A stretch of 30,101 nucleotides of DNA from CAZGVV01 sp964529155 (lineage in GTDB: Bacteria > Pseudomonadota > Alphaproteobacteria > Rickettsiales > SXRF01), in NCBI GenBank assembly GCA_964529155.1, contig CAZGVV010000021.1, positions 1-30,101 on the forward strand. The letters run 5' to 3'. Below, in pieces: positions 1-7,491 of the stretch. The notes beneath the pieces are model-generated. The model did not search any database. It was not told where the DNA came from and saw only the letters and a list, made by a program, of their open reading frames with translations. The position numbers were made by a program, and so were the translations under genes. Each line of letters opens with the position of its first letter. Within the stretch, counting starts at the first letter, position 1.

Positions 1-31
1 GTCGAGGGTTCGAATCCCTTCGCCCGCTCCA
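1..31 (+). tRNA. 3' end of a tRNA, probably tRNA-Gly (partial)
   Basis: The window opens inside a tRNA. A T-arm is visible: stem GAGGG at 4-8, loop TTCGAAT at 9-15 and stem CCCTT at 16-20. It is followed by the 3' acceptor strand CGCCCGC (21-27), discriminator T (28) and an encoded CCA (29-31). The implied 5' acceptor strand GCGGGCG and the U discriminator fit bacterial tRNA-Gly, but the anticodon lies outside the window, so the identity is inferred. Confidence 0.8.
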
Positions 32-196
32 TTTTTATATGTCCGAGTCGGACAGGAATACATAATATCTCCGCTCTGTTGCTCCACTGCTAAAAGATAT
101 ATAATTAGTAAAAGTATAAAATATCAGAAAACAGTAGAGAATAATTTTATACTGCGTAGTGCATTGACCTATAATAAGGGCATCCCTTAATGGCTC
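32..196. other. AT-rich spacer between the tRNA and the first gene
   Basis: No gene is visible in these 165 bases. A short perfect palindrome, GTCCGAGTCGGAC (41-53), lies ten bases after the tRNA CCA. It lacks a following T-tract, so it is at best a weak processing or termination signal. The rest is AT-rich and probably holds the promoter of the next gene, though no clear -35/-10 pair was found. Confidence 0.35.
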
Positions 197-229
197 ATGA
201 GGACACATCTTATTAAGATAGGGGAATTT

Positions 230-1303
230 ATGACTAATAGCGACAATAGATTACAGCCATTCAGAGAATTGCTGGATACATATAGAGCTAAATACGATCA
301 GTCTTTGGGCGCTATTGTTGAAAAGTACGAACATACGGGACTAACAGGAGAAGAATATAGAATTTTTCGTGCCAATTATTTGGCGCGAACCATGTTTACG
401 ATGCCAGAAGCGGTAGCAGCAACATTACAAGCATGTCTTGATTTTTCACCTAAACGCACAGTTTACGGTGCAATGACCGTAATCGAAGAAGGCGGGGAAG
501 GAAAAATCGATCAGCTCCATCCGTCGTTGATGATGCAATCACTGAACGCGCACGGCATCGAAGCATTTGGGCTTGAGTCGCTGGATGTGAAAGAGCTTAT
601 GCAGCTTATACGTTTGCTGGATAATCTGTGTCAGTCTATCGCATTGGAAAATACGGTGGGCAGCCTGTCGGATCACGATAAACAAATCTTGCTTGATTCT
701 GGCACGATTGATGTGGACGGATTAAAGGTGCAATGCCAAAGGCAGGCCATTAAATTGGGAATACTGAATAAATCAGATTCGACTATAGCGCAGGATACTT
801 TGTCTGCCATTCAGGCTTCTGTGTTACGTAGATTTAAAGAAATTGGTGTTACGCCTGAGATCATCGATTATGGTTTAGGACAACTGCGCGCGATGCGTAA
901 TAGCGAGCCCGGGTATATAGAGGGTGTCGCTTATGCACATGAAGGATTAGCTGATAATGTAATGTATGATGTGTTCCGCATACTTTATGCAGATAAAGAA
1001 AAATATAAATGTCCTGAAAATTTCATGAAAGAAACGTATCCCTATTTTGCAGTGCATGGAGATTATATCTCTATGATAGGTGGCAAGCCCAATCCAGGCG
1101 ATGGAGTAGAAGCTTTACATGCACTTCGGGAAATCGAAAAGATATTGGAGCTGCCGCCCGAGGATCACGAGGCGGCATTAAGAGGGGCGCATGGGTTTGC
1201 TGTGCGGAATGAAAGAGGGTGGAAAGGATTAGAGAATGCTATGAATGCTTGCGTTTCTGAGACTGCTAAGTCCACCAACAATGCAGAACCAATGCTCGCA
1301 TAA
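230..1303 (+). CDS. hypothetical protein, 357 aa
   Basis: I do not recognise this protein. It is a soluble-looking, acidic, mostly helical sequence with no signal peptide and no convincing membrane segment. The reading frame opens at 197, but the ATG at 230 is preferred because GGGGA lies about five bases upstream, whereas 197 has no ribosome binding site. Leucine-rich helical stretches dominate the middle, and the C-terminal third has a Tyr/Phe-rich part (KETYPYFAVHGDYISM) before a Gly/Pro turn. It is AT-richer than the housekeeping genes further on and lies just downstream of a tRNA gene, which is compatible with acquired DNA. It converges on the next gene, with stop codons about 20 bases apart. 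The long open frame and binding site support a real gene; the function is unknown. Confidence 0.75.
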   Translation: MTNSDNRLQPFRELLDTYRAKYDQSLGAIVEKYEHTGLTGEEYRIFRANYLARTMFTMPEAVAATLQACLDFSPKRTVYGAMTVIEEGGEGKIDQLHPSLMMQSLNAHGIEAFGLESLDVKELMQLIRLLDNLCQSIALENTVGSLSDHDKQILLDSGTIDVDGLKVQCQRQAIKLGILNKSDSTIAQDTLSAIQASVLRRFKEIGVTPEIIDYGLGQLRAMRNSEPGYIEGVAYAHEGLADNVMYDVFRILYADKEKYKCPENFMKETYPYFAVHGDYISMIGGKPNPGDGVEALHALREIEKILELPPEDHEAALRGAHGFAVRNERGWKGLENAMNACVSETAKSTNNAEPMLA

Positions 1304-1322
1304 TTTTGAATCTGCCATGTAA

Positions 1323-2732
1323 CTACAGCGCAGATAGCGAAGCATTTTTCCTCTGTTCTACACGAGCAAATGCGCTGTGATGAAGGTTCTCAATTTCCGC
1401 ATTAATAGCCGTAACTATTTCATCTTTGCTTTTGTTTACGCCCTTGATGCTTGCCATATAATCAGCTGCCTCACCTATCGCATGCTGCCGCACTTTATCG
1501 GGCGTATTCAACAGCACATTGGCCGATACTGTCAGCATGTCGCGCTCAAACTGCTCGAAATCAGGGATGTTATTCTTTTTCTCTCCGGATTTACCGAACA
1601 TATGATGTGCCATGAGAAAAGAGCATGTTCCTAGCACATTCCATGCATAATCATATTTTTTTGCGTTGGCAAAATGGAACTCAGCCTGCGCAGCTTCAAG
1701 TGCTTTTCCTACTTTTCCTGTCAGATTAGCGCGGGCAGCTTCCGCCTCAGCGCCAAATTTTATACGCTCCTTCCATGCACCGGGAAGCTTCATTATATTT
1801 GTGATACTTGCCACGGGTGAGGTGATGCGGCCACGCGGGTTTTCGACCGCCCACTGATACATCTGCTGACCGGTAGACGGATTCTCCTGCTTTTCCTGCT
1901 TGAATTCATATGGCGGTGCGTTGGGCTTATCCAGCAAGAATGTTGCGAGCCATGCGCTGGAAAAAATCAACCCTGAGGCAAACTTAAAATTGTTCACATT
2001 TCCTTTCTTCATGGCCGCATGCATCATAAAACCACCACCACCTACTTTTGCCAGCGCCATGGTGGGGATAATATTTTTCTTCAGAAAAGAATCTACAGAA
2101 TCAAAAAAACCGCTTTTATGAATGGATTCCGGAGTTGCTTCTTGGGGATTGGGTAATCTAATGCCGGTTTCGTGCAGATGCTTGGTTAACCCATCGGAAA
2201 AAGCCGCCATGGGATGTTTTTTCTTATCGCTCCCATACGCAGTAAGCAGCATGTTGGCAGATAGGAAGGTTATGCCTGCCATCATTTCCGATATATCAGA
2301 GCCAGTAAATTTTCCGCCTCGGTTATGCCTTGCGCGTTGAATGCCCGAAATGACCCAGCTGATGCTGCCCATATCGAAAAATAGAGCAGACATTAATGTA
2401 GGGTTGCGTTCGATAAAACTTTTTGTGTTCTCAGGCTTTTTATCGCTAGCCATAGCCATTATCTGCGGTGTTCCCTGGCACCAGCCACCATCCGCTAGTA
2501 AACCAAGCAATTCTTTTTCACTGCTGACATCCGGCAGAATCAGGGCATTGCCTTCCGGTGTCTGCCTGGCAAAATTCATGATATTTTTCTGATCTAACGC
2601 CGTATGAATCGCAGCGAGCGTGGCAGGTTCAACCCCCGTATGCGGACGCAGCACCGCATAGGTTTTTCCTCCTTGGGCAGGAGTGCACTCCATTTGGGCG
2701 ATAAAACCTGAAGACCACTGGTATAAACTCAT
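1323..2732 (-). CDS. hypothetical protein with several hydrophobic segments, 469 aa
   Basis: Unrecognised. The protein has at least four moderately hydrophobic stretches that could be membrane segments: roughly residues 112-132 (LMSALFFDMGSISWVISGI), 150-165 (MMAGITFLSANMLLTAYG), 222-240 (a Gly-rich run KVGGGGFMMHAA), and 250-266 (ASGLIFSSAWLATFLL). A weaker one lies near residue 368. Lys- and Gln-rich loops separate them, and the C-terminus is a charged helical tail. No signal peptide is evident. It converges on the 230-1303 gene and resembles it in AT-richness. ATG at 2732 has only a weak GAAG-type binding site. The pair may belong to a lineage-specific or acquired island; no known family can be named. 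Confidence 0.7.
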   Translation of the reverse strand: MSLYQWSSGFIAQMECTPAQGGKTYAVLRPHTGVEPATLAAIHTALDQKNIMNFARQTPEGNALILPDVSSEKELLGLLADGGWCQGTPQIMAMASDKKPENTKSFIERNPTLMSALFFDMGSISWVISGIQRARHNRGGKFTGSDISEMMAGITFLSANMLLTAYGSDKKKHPMAAFSDGLTKHLHETGIRLPNPQEATPESIHKSGFFDSVDSFLKKNIIPTMALAKVGGGGFMMHAAMKKGNVNNFKFASGLIFSSAWLATFLLDKPNAPPYEFKQEKQENPSTGQQMYQWAVENPRGRITSPVASITNIMKLPGAWKERIKFGAEAEAARANLTGKVGKALEAAQAEFHFANAKKYDYAWNVLGTCSFLMAHHMFGKSGEKKNNIPDFEQFERDMLTVSANVLLNTPDKVRQHAIGEAADYMASIKGVNKSKDEIVTAINAEIENLHHSAFARVEQRKNASLSAL

Positions 2733-2934
2733 CGTTGCTTCAATCTATTTCATAGTGCTCGTAAAGGATGCCTGGCAGGCATATTGTCCCATTTTTCAGT
2801 GTAGCATAAGGGCAAAAAAATATTATGAAGCTTTTATGAAGTCATAGGATGATGGCCATTAATGCGGTATCCGGCTGTAATAATTGAAAAATTTAAAATT
2901 TGAATCTTCTGGCTACGAAGTGCCGGGGAGGGTA

Positions 2935-4044
2935 TTACCCCTCCAGAAAATGCCCAAATGCAGACAGCGATTCAATGCGGTCGCAGATGATTTTGGTGAT
3001 GGCGAGCATGGGCATGGCGAGGATGGCGCCGGCCACACCCCACATCCAATACCAGAATACCAGCGATAAAATCACTAATACGGGGTTGAGCGTAAAGCGT
3101 TTGGCGATAAGCAGTGGGGTCATGATTGAGCCTTCAAGCACATGAATAATAAGGTATAAGCAGGCGGGTAATGCAGCGGCTGTAAGGGTGGACGTGGTAA
3201 GCAGGCCTGCGAAAATGAATATGCCAAACGCGACCATGGGCCCGATAATAGGTACATAGTTCAGCAGAAAGGCTAATGTTCCCCATAAAACAGGGTCGCC
3301 CAGGCCACATAGATACATCACGGCTGCCGTTGCAAAGCCTACAGCGGCGTTCATCATGGTGATGGTGATAAGATAACGCGAGATGTCCTGCTCGATTTGC
3401 TGGGAAATATCGACGGCTTGGCGCTTGTCTTTAAAGCGCGGCAAAATTTCTACCAATCGTCGCAGGAATGTATCGCCCGATGCCATCAGGAAAAATAGTA
3501 CCAGCAAGGTAGTAAAAAGCCCGCTCATTACTACGCGGGTGCCGGAAAATAGCCTATCGGAAATACGGGTACCCTGCACGGCGACAGGTACGACTTTAGG
3601 CCCCACGCCCTGGGTGATGTCTTCGGCCTGGATTACCAGACGCTGCACGGCCTCAATCGGCTCACTAAAAAAACCGAGCTTTTCTTTAAGCGCTGGCATA
3701 CCGGAAGGAAGTTTTTCTACCCAATTGGTCGCTGGAACGGAAAGCATGGTGCCAAAACCCGCTACCGTGCCGCCTAAGGCAATAAGGACGATAAGTGCGG
3801 TCACCCCTTGCGGTAATTTCCATTTTTGTGCACGGCGCAACACGGGTTGCAACACCAGTTTTAGCATGCAGGCCAGTACAATGGGCATCACAATTTCACT
3901 GGCAACACGCATAACCGTAAGCAGCATTAAAAGAAAAATGCCGCCAAGAAAGAAGGTTTTTGCGTCGAACGCTAAGCCTGGAGTGTTCAGCATCTCCGGC
4001 GTCTGAATGTCGTCATCATTGGCGGGGTGTAGGGCCGTTTCCAT
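2935..4044 (-). CDS. AI-2E family transporter (PerM/YdiK-like permease)
   Basis: Inner-membrane protein of the AI-2E transporter/PerM family (UPF0118), whose members are proposed exporters of autoinducer-2 or other small solutes and Na+/H+ antiporters. From the ATG at 4044 it is 369 aa, close to the usual 340-390. Membrane helices follow the family plan. There is a pair near residues 30-70 (FFLGGIFLLMLLTVMRVASE then IVMPIVLACMLKLVLQPV) and one around 80-105. After a long loop comes a cluster in the C-terminal half with the typical LLNYVPIIGPMVA and PLLIAKRFTLNPVLVILSL motifs. The frame extends to 4116, but that extra N-terminus runs to within nine bases of the assembly gap and has no binding site, so METALHPANDD is preferred. 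Its promoter is probably in or next to the gap. The substrate is unknown. Confidence 0.9.
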   Translation of the reverse strand: METALHPANDDDIQTPEMLNTPGLAFDAKTFFLGGIFLLMLLTVMRVASEIVMPIVLACMLKLVLQPVLRRAQKWKLPQGVTALIVLIALGGTVAGFGTMLSVPATNWVEKLPSGMPALKEKLGFFSEPIEAVQRLVIQAEDITQGVGPKVVPVAVQGTRISDRLFSGTRVVMSGLFTTLLVLFFLMASGDTFLRRLVEILPRFKDKRQAVDISQQIEQDISRYLITITMMNAAVGFATAAVMYLCGLGDPVLWGTLAFLLNYVPIIGPMVAFGIFIFAGLLTTSTLTAAALPACLYLIIHVLEGSIMTPLLIAKRFTLNPVLVILSLVFWYWMWGVAGAILAMPMLAITKIICDRIESLSAFGHFLEG

Positions 4045-4124
4045 GCGCAAGAACGTAGCATATTCACGCGAAAGTAAAAACAGATATTCGCCATAAAACG
4101 TAATAAAACTAAGCATTTATACGG

Positions 4125-4134
4125 NNNNNNNNNN
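4125..4134. other. assembly gap (10 N)
   Basis: Ten consecutive Ns mark a scaffold join of unknown true size. It lies between the AI-2E permease and the DUF1328 gene, so the intergenic distance and any gene inside it cannot be judged. Confidence 0.99.
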
Positions 4135-4234
4135 GGATTTTATATCCTGCGTGTTTCTCCATAGCGCAAATTAATATAGAAGCCGCTAGCCTGGAATTGG
4201 TGATTACAGACCATCAACCTACAGGAGAAGCTAT

Positions 4235-4417
4235 ATGTTAAACTGGATCGTCACATTTTTCATTCTCGCTGTGCTTGCCGCGGTGTTTGGGTTTGGCGGC
4301 TTAGCCGGAACGTTCTCTGGCATTGCGCAATTTTTAGCGGCCGTTTTCGTGGTATTATTTGTTGCCACGCTGATCTACAACCTGCTCACAGGCCGCAGAA
4401 CCAGCCCTCCACTTTAG
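4235..4417 (+). CDS. DUF1328 small membrane protein (YtjA/UPF0391-like)
   Basis: A 60-residue, very hydrophobic protein with two predicted membrane helices (about residues 3-22 and 30-52) joined by a small Gly/Ala turn, GFGGLAGTFSGIAQ. This pattern is characteristic of the DUF1328/UPF0391 family of tiny inner-membrane proteins, typified by E. coli YtjA. In Proteobacteria these are often induced by general stress, but no biochemical role is established. A good ribosome binding site (AGGAGA, 4223-4228) precedes the ATG. It stands alone, downstream of the assembly gap and just before IS-derived debris. Confidence 0.9.
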   Translation: MLNWIVTFFILAVLAAVFGFGGLAGTFSGIAQFLAAVFVVLFVATLIYNLLTGRRTSPPL

Positions 4418-4429
4418 GCTTAGCGGGGC

Positions 4430-4610
4430 GACATACGAAAAAGGCGGCCTGCGCGACGCGGGGCTCTCTGGCGATTGGCCGCAAGAAACGGCTGTTCGCC
4501 AGCAATGACATGGCCGACGTGGCCGCCGCGACACCTCGTGAGCGTTCTGGGCAATATCGGCACGAAGCCGCGCGAGGAATTGGGACAGCTCCTGCCGGAC
4601 GTGTGTAATA
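4430..4610 (+). pseudogene. decayed C-terminal fragment of an IS66-type transposase (TnpC)
   Basis: Two short pieces resemble the C-terminus of IS66-family transposases, in different frames. Frame 1 from 4468 reads LAIGRKKRLFASND, matching the family's conserved RxxAIGRKNWLFAGSD segment. Frame 2 from 4532 reads HLVSVLGNIGTKPREELGQL followed by LPD, matching the terminal YLRDVLxRIxxxPxxRLxELLPW segment. The intervening GGERAA..YTLIETCKLNxxDPQ part is missing, so the remnant has both a frameshift and a deletion. No start, catalytic core or partner tnpA/tnpB genes remain. It is probably the scar of an old IS insertion. The match is by eye, from knowledge of the family. Confidence 0.5.
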
Positions 4611-4626
4611 ACTATAGTGGAGCCGG

Positions 4627-4881
4627 TCAGTGTCTGAGGTCACGCAGCCATTGCTCGAAGTCTTCTTGCCTGTACAGATAAGGTCGATCGGTCGTAGGTG
4701 CATCGGCCCCGTAGAGCCAATCTATGCCTCTTCGCACTTCTGGATCGCTGATATGGTGCAATCGCGTAATCCACGGCCGAGCCCACTCCGAAGCGTCCTC
4801 CCGCGACAGATCTCCGCGGATGAGCGACTCCAGCGTACGGACAACGTCATCCTTCGTTGGTCTCTCAGAATGACTTGACAT
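4627..4881 (-). CDS. small hypothetical protein, immunity-like, 84 aa
   Basis: A short acidic soluble protein. Its layout is an N-terminal helix with a DLSREDASEWARPW motif, a conserved middle (ISDPEVRRGIDWLYGADA) and a C-terminal YRQEDFEQWLRDLRH. I recall this arrangement (E/LSREEAxxWAxxW ... L.GAD ... YLyxxEDFxxWLxxL) from many small bacterial proteins often found beside toxin or immunity genes, but I cannot name a characterised member. The start MSSHSERP at 4881 is chosen because GGGGGC precedes it; the frame could open at 4899. It overlaps the end of the upstream DUF2247 gene by 17 bases, so the two are translationally coupled. Its role as an immunity protein is inferred. Confidence 0.75.
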   Translation of the reverse strand: MSSHSERPTKDDVVRTLESLIRGDLSREDASEWARPWITRLHHISDPEVRRGIDWLYGADAPTTDRPYLYRQEDFEQWLRDLRH

Positions 4882-5374
4882 AGTTGCCCCCTGCATCAAA
4901 TAAGCGTTGTTTCAAATCTTTGATAAGGCTTCTCATTGCATCTAACGGATCAATGGATCGATCATCTGGAGAAGCGCAACCAGCGTTAATCGCTGCTTGG
5001 CTCGGGCTATACCGTGTGCATAGCCGCATATCGGGTGGGTAGCGAAATTCAGCCCCGATTTCCTCCAGCCGAGTGACCTTTTGGTCCCATGTGAGGTCTG
5101 AAGTGTCCAGATGGACCAAATGACCAAGCCGCCACTTGTCAAGACCGGAGCCGCCATTCGTGGTTTGGTGCTCTGCCAGTTGGGTTAATAATCCTCGAAT
5201 TAACTCGTCGTTCATATCTTCGGAACGGGTCAGAGATATTACTGCCGTGCTATTGTCAGCCTCAGCTGATTGTAACCTAGCCACTGCATAATTGGCTATA
5301 TCGGTGCGCGTAATCCATGCCCGATCCCATCCGATACGCATGGCATCCCAATCCATCAATACAAACAATTGCAT
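4865..5374 (-). CDS. DUF2247 family protein
   Basis: A 169-aa soluble protein whose N-terminus MDWDAMRIGWDRAWITRTDI and following ANYAVARL are typical of the DUF2247 family. A helical middle contains a HLVHLDTSDLTWDQKVTRLE segment. No catalytic motif is evident and the biochemical function is unknown. Family members are commonly found in variable regions and next to small immunity-like genes, as here, so it may protect against a toxin that this strain lacks or that lies elsewhere. ATG at 5374 is used; MDWDAM at 5356 is an alternative start. It is first in a two-gene minus-strand operon with the 84-aa gene, in a patch bounded by an IS66 scar and a MITE-like repeat. Confidence 0.8.
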   Translation of the reverse strand: MQLFVLMDWDAMRIGWDRAWITRTDIANYAVARLQSAEADNSTAVISLTRSEDMNDELIRGLLTQLAEHQTTNGGSGLDKWRLGHLVHLDTSDLTWDQKVTRLEEIGAEFRYPPDMRLCTRYSPSQAAINAGCASPDDRSIDPLDAMRSLIKDLKQRLFDAGGNYVKSF

Positions 5375-5482
5375 ACTTTTATTTGGCTAAAGAATTTCTA
5401 TGACGCTGAAACTTATTATATCCAAAAGAGAAAATTTTAATGGGGTTATTTTTGTGTCACTATCATAAACGGAAATGAGACT

Positions 5483-5623
5483 TATAGTTATTCCACTTTA
5501 AAATGATACATGGCTGCAAAGAGTGTTTTGCGCTTCCGGTGCTCACGTACACCTGTACGCTGCGCTCCGGTTCTCGAAAACACTATGTTCGCCTACGTAT
5601 AATGGTAAATTGAAATAACTATA
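5483..5623. repeat. MITE-like palindromic element with terminal inverted repeats
   Basis: The element begins TATAGTTATT (5483-5492) and ends with its perfect reverse complement AATAACTATA (5614-5623). The similarity continues inward imperfectly on both sides (ACTTTAAAATGATAC on the left; GTATAATGGTAAATT on the right). The inner part is also palindromic. AGTGTTTT (5522-5529) pairs with AAAACACT (5577-5584), CCGG pairs with CCGG, and GTACA pairs with TGTAC at the centre. There is no open reading frame of note. The size, TA-type ends and full-length hairpin potential suggest a non-autonomous miniature element mobilised by a DDE transposase in trans. The family is not identified. Confidence 0.75.
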
Positions 5624-5673
5624 CCTAATTAGGCAGCTTAAAGCCTTAAATTCTAAGTATTAAATATAAAGTC

Positions 5674-5709
5674 AAAAAGCAGCTACTAAATGAATAGCAG
5701 CTGCTTTTT
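5674..5709 (-). terminator. rho-independent terminator, possibly bidirectional
   Basis: A perfect 11-bp stem, AAAAAGCAGCT (5674-5684) with AGCTGCTTTTT (5699-5709), encloses a 14-base loop. Read on the minus strand it ends in a T-run about 80 bases after the stop of the YfdX gene. The symmetry gives a T-run on the plus strand too. Confidence 0.75.
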
Positions 5710-5787
5710 GTGTGTGAAAAATTTGATTTTTTATCTCTTACTATAAGCTAGGGAATGCGTTGTTTTTATAGCAAGAAAAACCATCGA

Positions 5788-6690
5788 TTAGTTACCCCAT
5801 TCTTTCATATGGTCCCACCATCCTGAAAGTTTTGCTTCGGTTTTATCCAATAAGGTGGGGTCGTCCTTGCGGATGATTTGCTGAAGTTCTTTGATGTCCT
5901 GACGCACAGCAATAATATCATTTCTGCGTGCCTTATAGCGGCTATCCCGCTCCATTTCATGCAGGGCGCGATCCGCATGCTTTAAGGCATAACGCGCACC
6001 CGCATAATTTTTCTGGATTACGAAGTCACGGGCAAGAGCAATGTTGTCGCGGGCTTTATCAAGGGGCATGTGAATGGAGTTATTTACTGAGATAAGCTCC
6101 GAGATAAGCCGCGCTAAATGACTGTCGGCTTTATTAAACTTGCCTTCATGAATCGCTTGTTCTGCATTATCCACATGATAATCAAACCGCGCATTGGTCA
6201 GGTCTATGGTAACATAGATAATCTCTGCATCCATCACGGCTAAGCCGCCTTTCTTTGTCCAAAAGGGGCCTTTGCGTACTTTGGTAACTTCAATGGGCCC
6301 TGTTTCAATCGGGAAGAAATGATAGCGGGAGTCTTTATTGCCGGAATTAAATAAAATACGGGAGGTTCGCAAGTCTTTGGAAACCGGCTTGCCACGTAAT
6401 TCCGGGTTGGCTGCCACAATGGCAGCGGTGATCCGGCGGGCCTGTTCCAGATGCTGTTCTGCGCGCGGGCCGTTATTCATGGCAAGCGCTACTTGCGCGT
6501 AATTCAGGTGTTCAACCAGGCGGGCGGCTGCCTGGTTGCTATTGAAATTTTCAGAGAGGATATAATTGCTGCCTGTAGAAGAATCACCGGTAACGGGAAC
6601 CGGATCTTTAGGCCACGCATGGCTAACGCCTGGGGTAAGGGCAAAGCCAGCCAACGTTAGGGCAGTGGTAAATAACAGGGAGTATCTCAT
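5788..6690 (-). CDS. YfdX family periplasmic protein
   Basis: A 300-aa exported protein. A signal peptide (about residues 1-25, hydrophobic core then SHA) precedes a mature region that matches YfdX: paired helical repeats rich in Ala, His and Glu (ARLVEHLNYAQVALAMNNGP, DNAEQAIHEGKFNKADSHLA, ARYALKHADRALHE), with a central beta section around FFPIETGPIEV. It is longer than E. coli YfdX (about 210 aa) because of an N-terminal linker and a C-terminal charged tail. In enterobacteria yfdX is acid-stress induced via EvgA and the protein is reported to act as a periplasmic chaperone-like factor; the exact role here is unknown. A strong binding site AAGGAG precedes the ATG. It starts a run of stress and envelope genes and ends at a clear terminator. 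Confidence 0.85.
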   Translation of the reverse strand: MRYSLLFTTALTLAGFALTPGVSHAWPKDPVPVTGDSSTGSNYILSENFNSNQAAARLVEHLNYAQVALAMNNGPRAEQHLEQARRITAAIVAANPELRGKPVSKDLRTSRILFNSGNKDSRYHFFPIETGPIEVTKVRKGPFWTKKGGLAVMDAEIIYVTIDLTNARFDYHVDNAEQAIHEGKFNKADSHLARLISELISVNNSIHMPLDKARDNIALARDFVIQKNYAGARYALKHADRALHEMERDSRYKARRNDIIAVRQDIKELQQIIRKDDPTLLDKTEAKLSGWWDHMKEWGN

Positions 6691-6714
6691 ATCGGGCTCC
6701 TTAATAATGATGGA

Positions 6715-6972
6715 TTATTCTTTTGAGCGGGTGGAGTCTTTCATGGTGTCTCCGGCATCTTTCACCGCATCACCGATACGCTGGCCGGGCGTGCGATCTT
6801 CCAGTTGCCGTGCAGCCTTATCTACACCGTTTGGCAATTCATGAATAGCATCTCCCACTTTTTCAGAAGCATTTCTACGGTCTGGCATAGTGAGCAATAC
6901 ATACGCTACGATTACCACTGCAGCAGCTACGAGTAAAGTGACCAGGTTTTTTTGTGTAGAATTAAGTGCCAT
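6715..6972 (-). CDS. small membrane-anchored hypothetical protein, 85 aa
   Basis: One N-terminal transmembrane helix (about residues 9-28, VTLLVAAAVVIVAYVLLTM) is followed by a hydrophilic amphipathic tail rich in Lys, Asp and Glu, with repeats of the form KVGDAIHELP and RIGDAVKDAG. The tail resembles YtxH/CsbD-like stress proteins in composition only, so no family is assigned. A GGAG binding site lies eight bases before ATG. It sits 24 bases upstream of yfdX on the same strand and may be cotranscribed with it. The topology predicts an inner-membrane anchor, probably with the tail in the cytoplasm or periplasm as a tether; this is inference. Confidence 0.7.
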   Translation of the reverse strand: MALNSTQKNLVTLLVAAAVVIVAYVLLTMPDRRNASEKVGDAIHELPNGVDKAARQLEDRTPGQRIGDAVKDAGDTMKDSTRSKE

Positions 6973-7108
6973 GGGAATATCTCCGGGTAGGAATGAGAAG
7001 AAAATAGAACGATTTCGTGCCTAGGTTACGATGCAAAACACCATAAGATACGTAAACATGCTATGCGGCATAAAGGCTTGCGAATAAAAAAGTAATAAAT
7101 ACGCTTTT

Positions 7109-7489
7109 TCAATCGCGGCCAAACAGCCCGTCAATAAACCCATGTGCGGCATCGCGCACCTGATGGGTCAGCGAGTGATCGGCCAGCAAACGTTTGGGCA
7201 TGTCACGTAGGCGCATCGCGCAGGTGATGGCGGCAATACCGAAGGCAACGGAAATAGCCAGGGCCACTAAACTCACGCTTAACACGGCCATATAAGGCTC
7301 AACGCCGAAATGCAGGGCGGTGAGATACATGGCGTAAAACAACCCAATTAAGGTTGCCCCTGCTAACATGGAGGTAATGATGACAAGTGCCACCACTTTA
7401 GCCGCGCCTGCCGCAAGGTGCTCAATGAGCACCTTGCGGTACAGGCTCTGGCCCAGGCCCATAAGAACGATTAAACGCTGCAAGGACAT
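7109..7489 (-). CDS. holin-like (phage holin superfamily III / YqjE-like) membrane protein
   Basis: A 126-aa protein with two long membrane helices (about residues 28-60 and 66-92) flanked by a basic N-terminal amphipathic segment and a cytosolic C-terminal helix. This is the arrangement of the putative holin-X/YqjE group, which are chromosomal inner-membrane proteins rather than phage lysis genes. It begins two bases after the stop of the YqjD-like gene, the same order as yqjD-yqjE in E. coli, where YqjD is an inner-membrane ribosome-associated protein of stationary phase. Functional transfer is tentative, but the pairing is informative. No phage genes are nearby, so a lysis role is unlikely. 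Confidence 0.75.
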   Translation of the reverse strand: MSLQRLIVLMGLGQSLYRKVLIEHLAAGAAKVVALVIITSMLAGATLIGLFYAMYLTALHFGVEPYMAVLSVSLVALAISVAFGIAAITCAMRLRDMPKRLLADHSLTHQVRDAAHGFIDGLFGRD

Positions 7490-7491
7490 AA

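Larger units (their letters stand above)
5375..5787. other. 413-base intergenic region with MITE-like repeat and terminator
   Basis: No gene is visible. The space is AT-rich and holds a 141-bp palindromic element (5483-5623) and a strong hairpin (5674-5709), listed separately. The promoter of the DUF2247 gene presumably lies in 5375-5480, where no clear consensus was found. Confidence 0.6.

Noticed and set aside
3383..4006. 207-aa plus-strand reading frame
   Set aside because: Wholly antisense to the AI-2E permease; Ser/Thr/Arg-rich shadow composition and no ribosome binding site.
4386..4703. 105-aa minus-strand reading frame across the IS66 remnant
   Set aside because: Antisense of the IS-like translations, no binding site, overlaps two better-supported genes.
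6167..6175. Perfect DnaA-box-like TTATCCACA
   Set aside because: Single copy, inside the yfdX coding region, with no companion boxes or AT-rich unwinding element. No oriC can be claimed.
7109..7489. Phage holin suggesting a prophage
   Set aside because: Holin-like fold of the YqjE type paired with a YqjD-like gene; no endolysin, capsid or integrase nearby.
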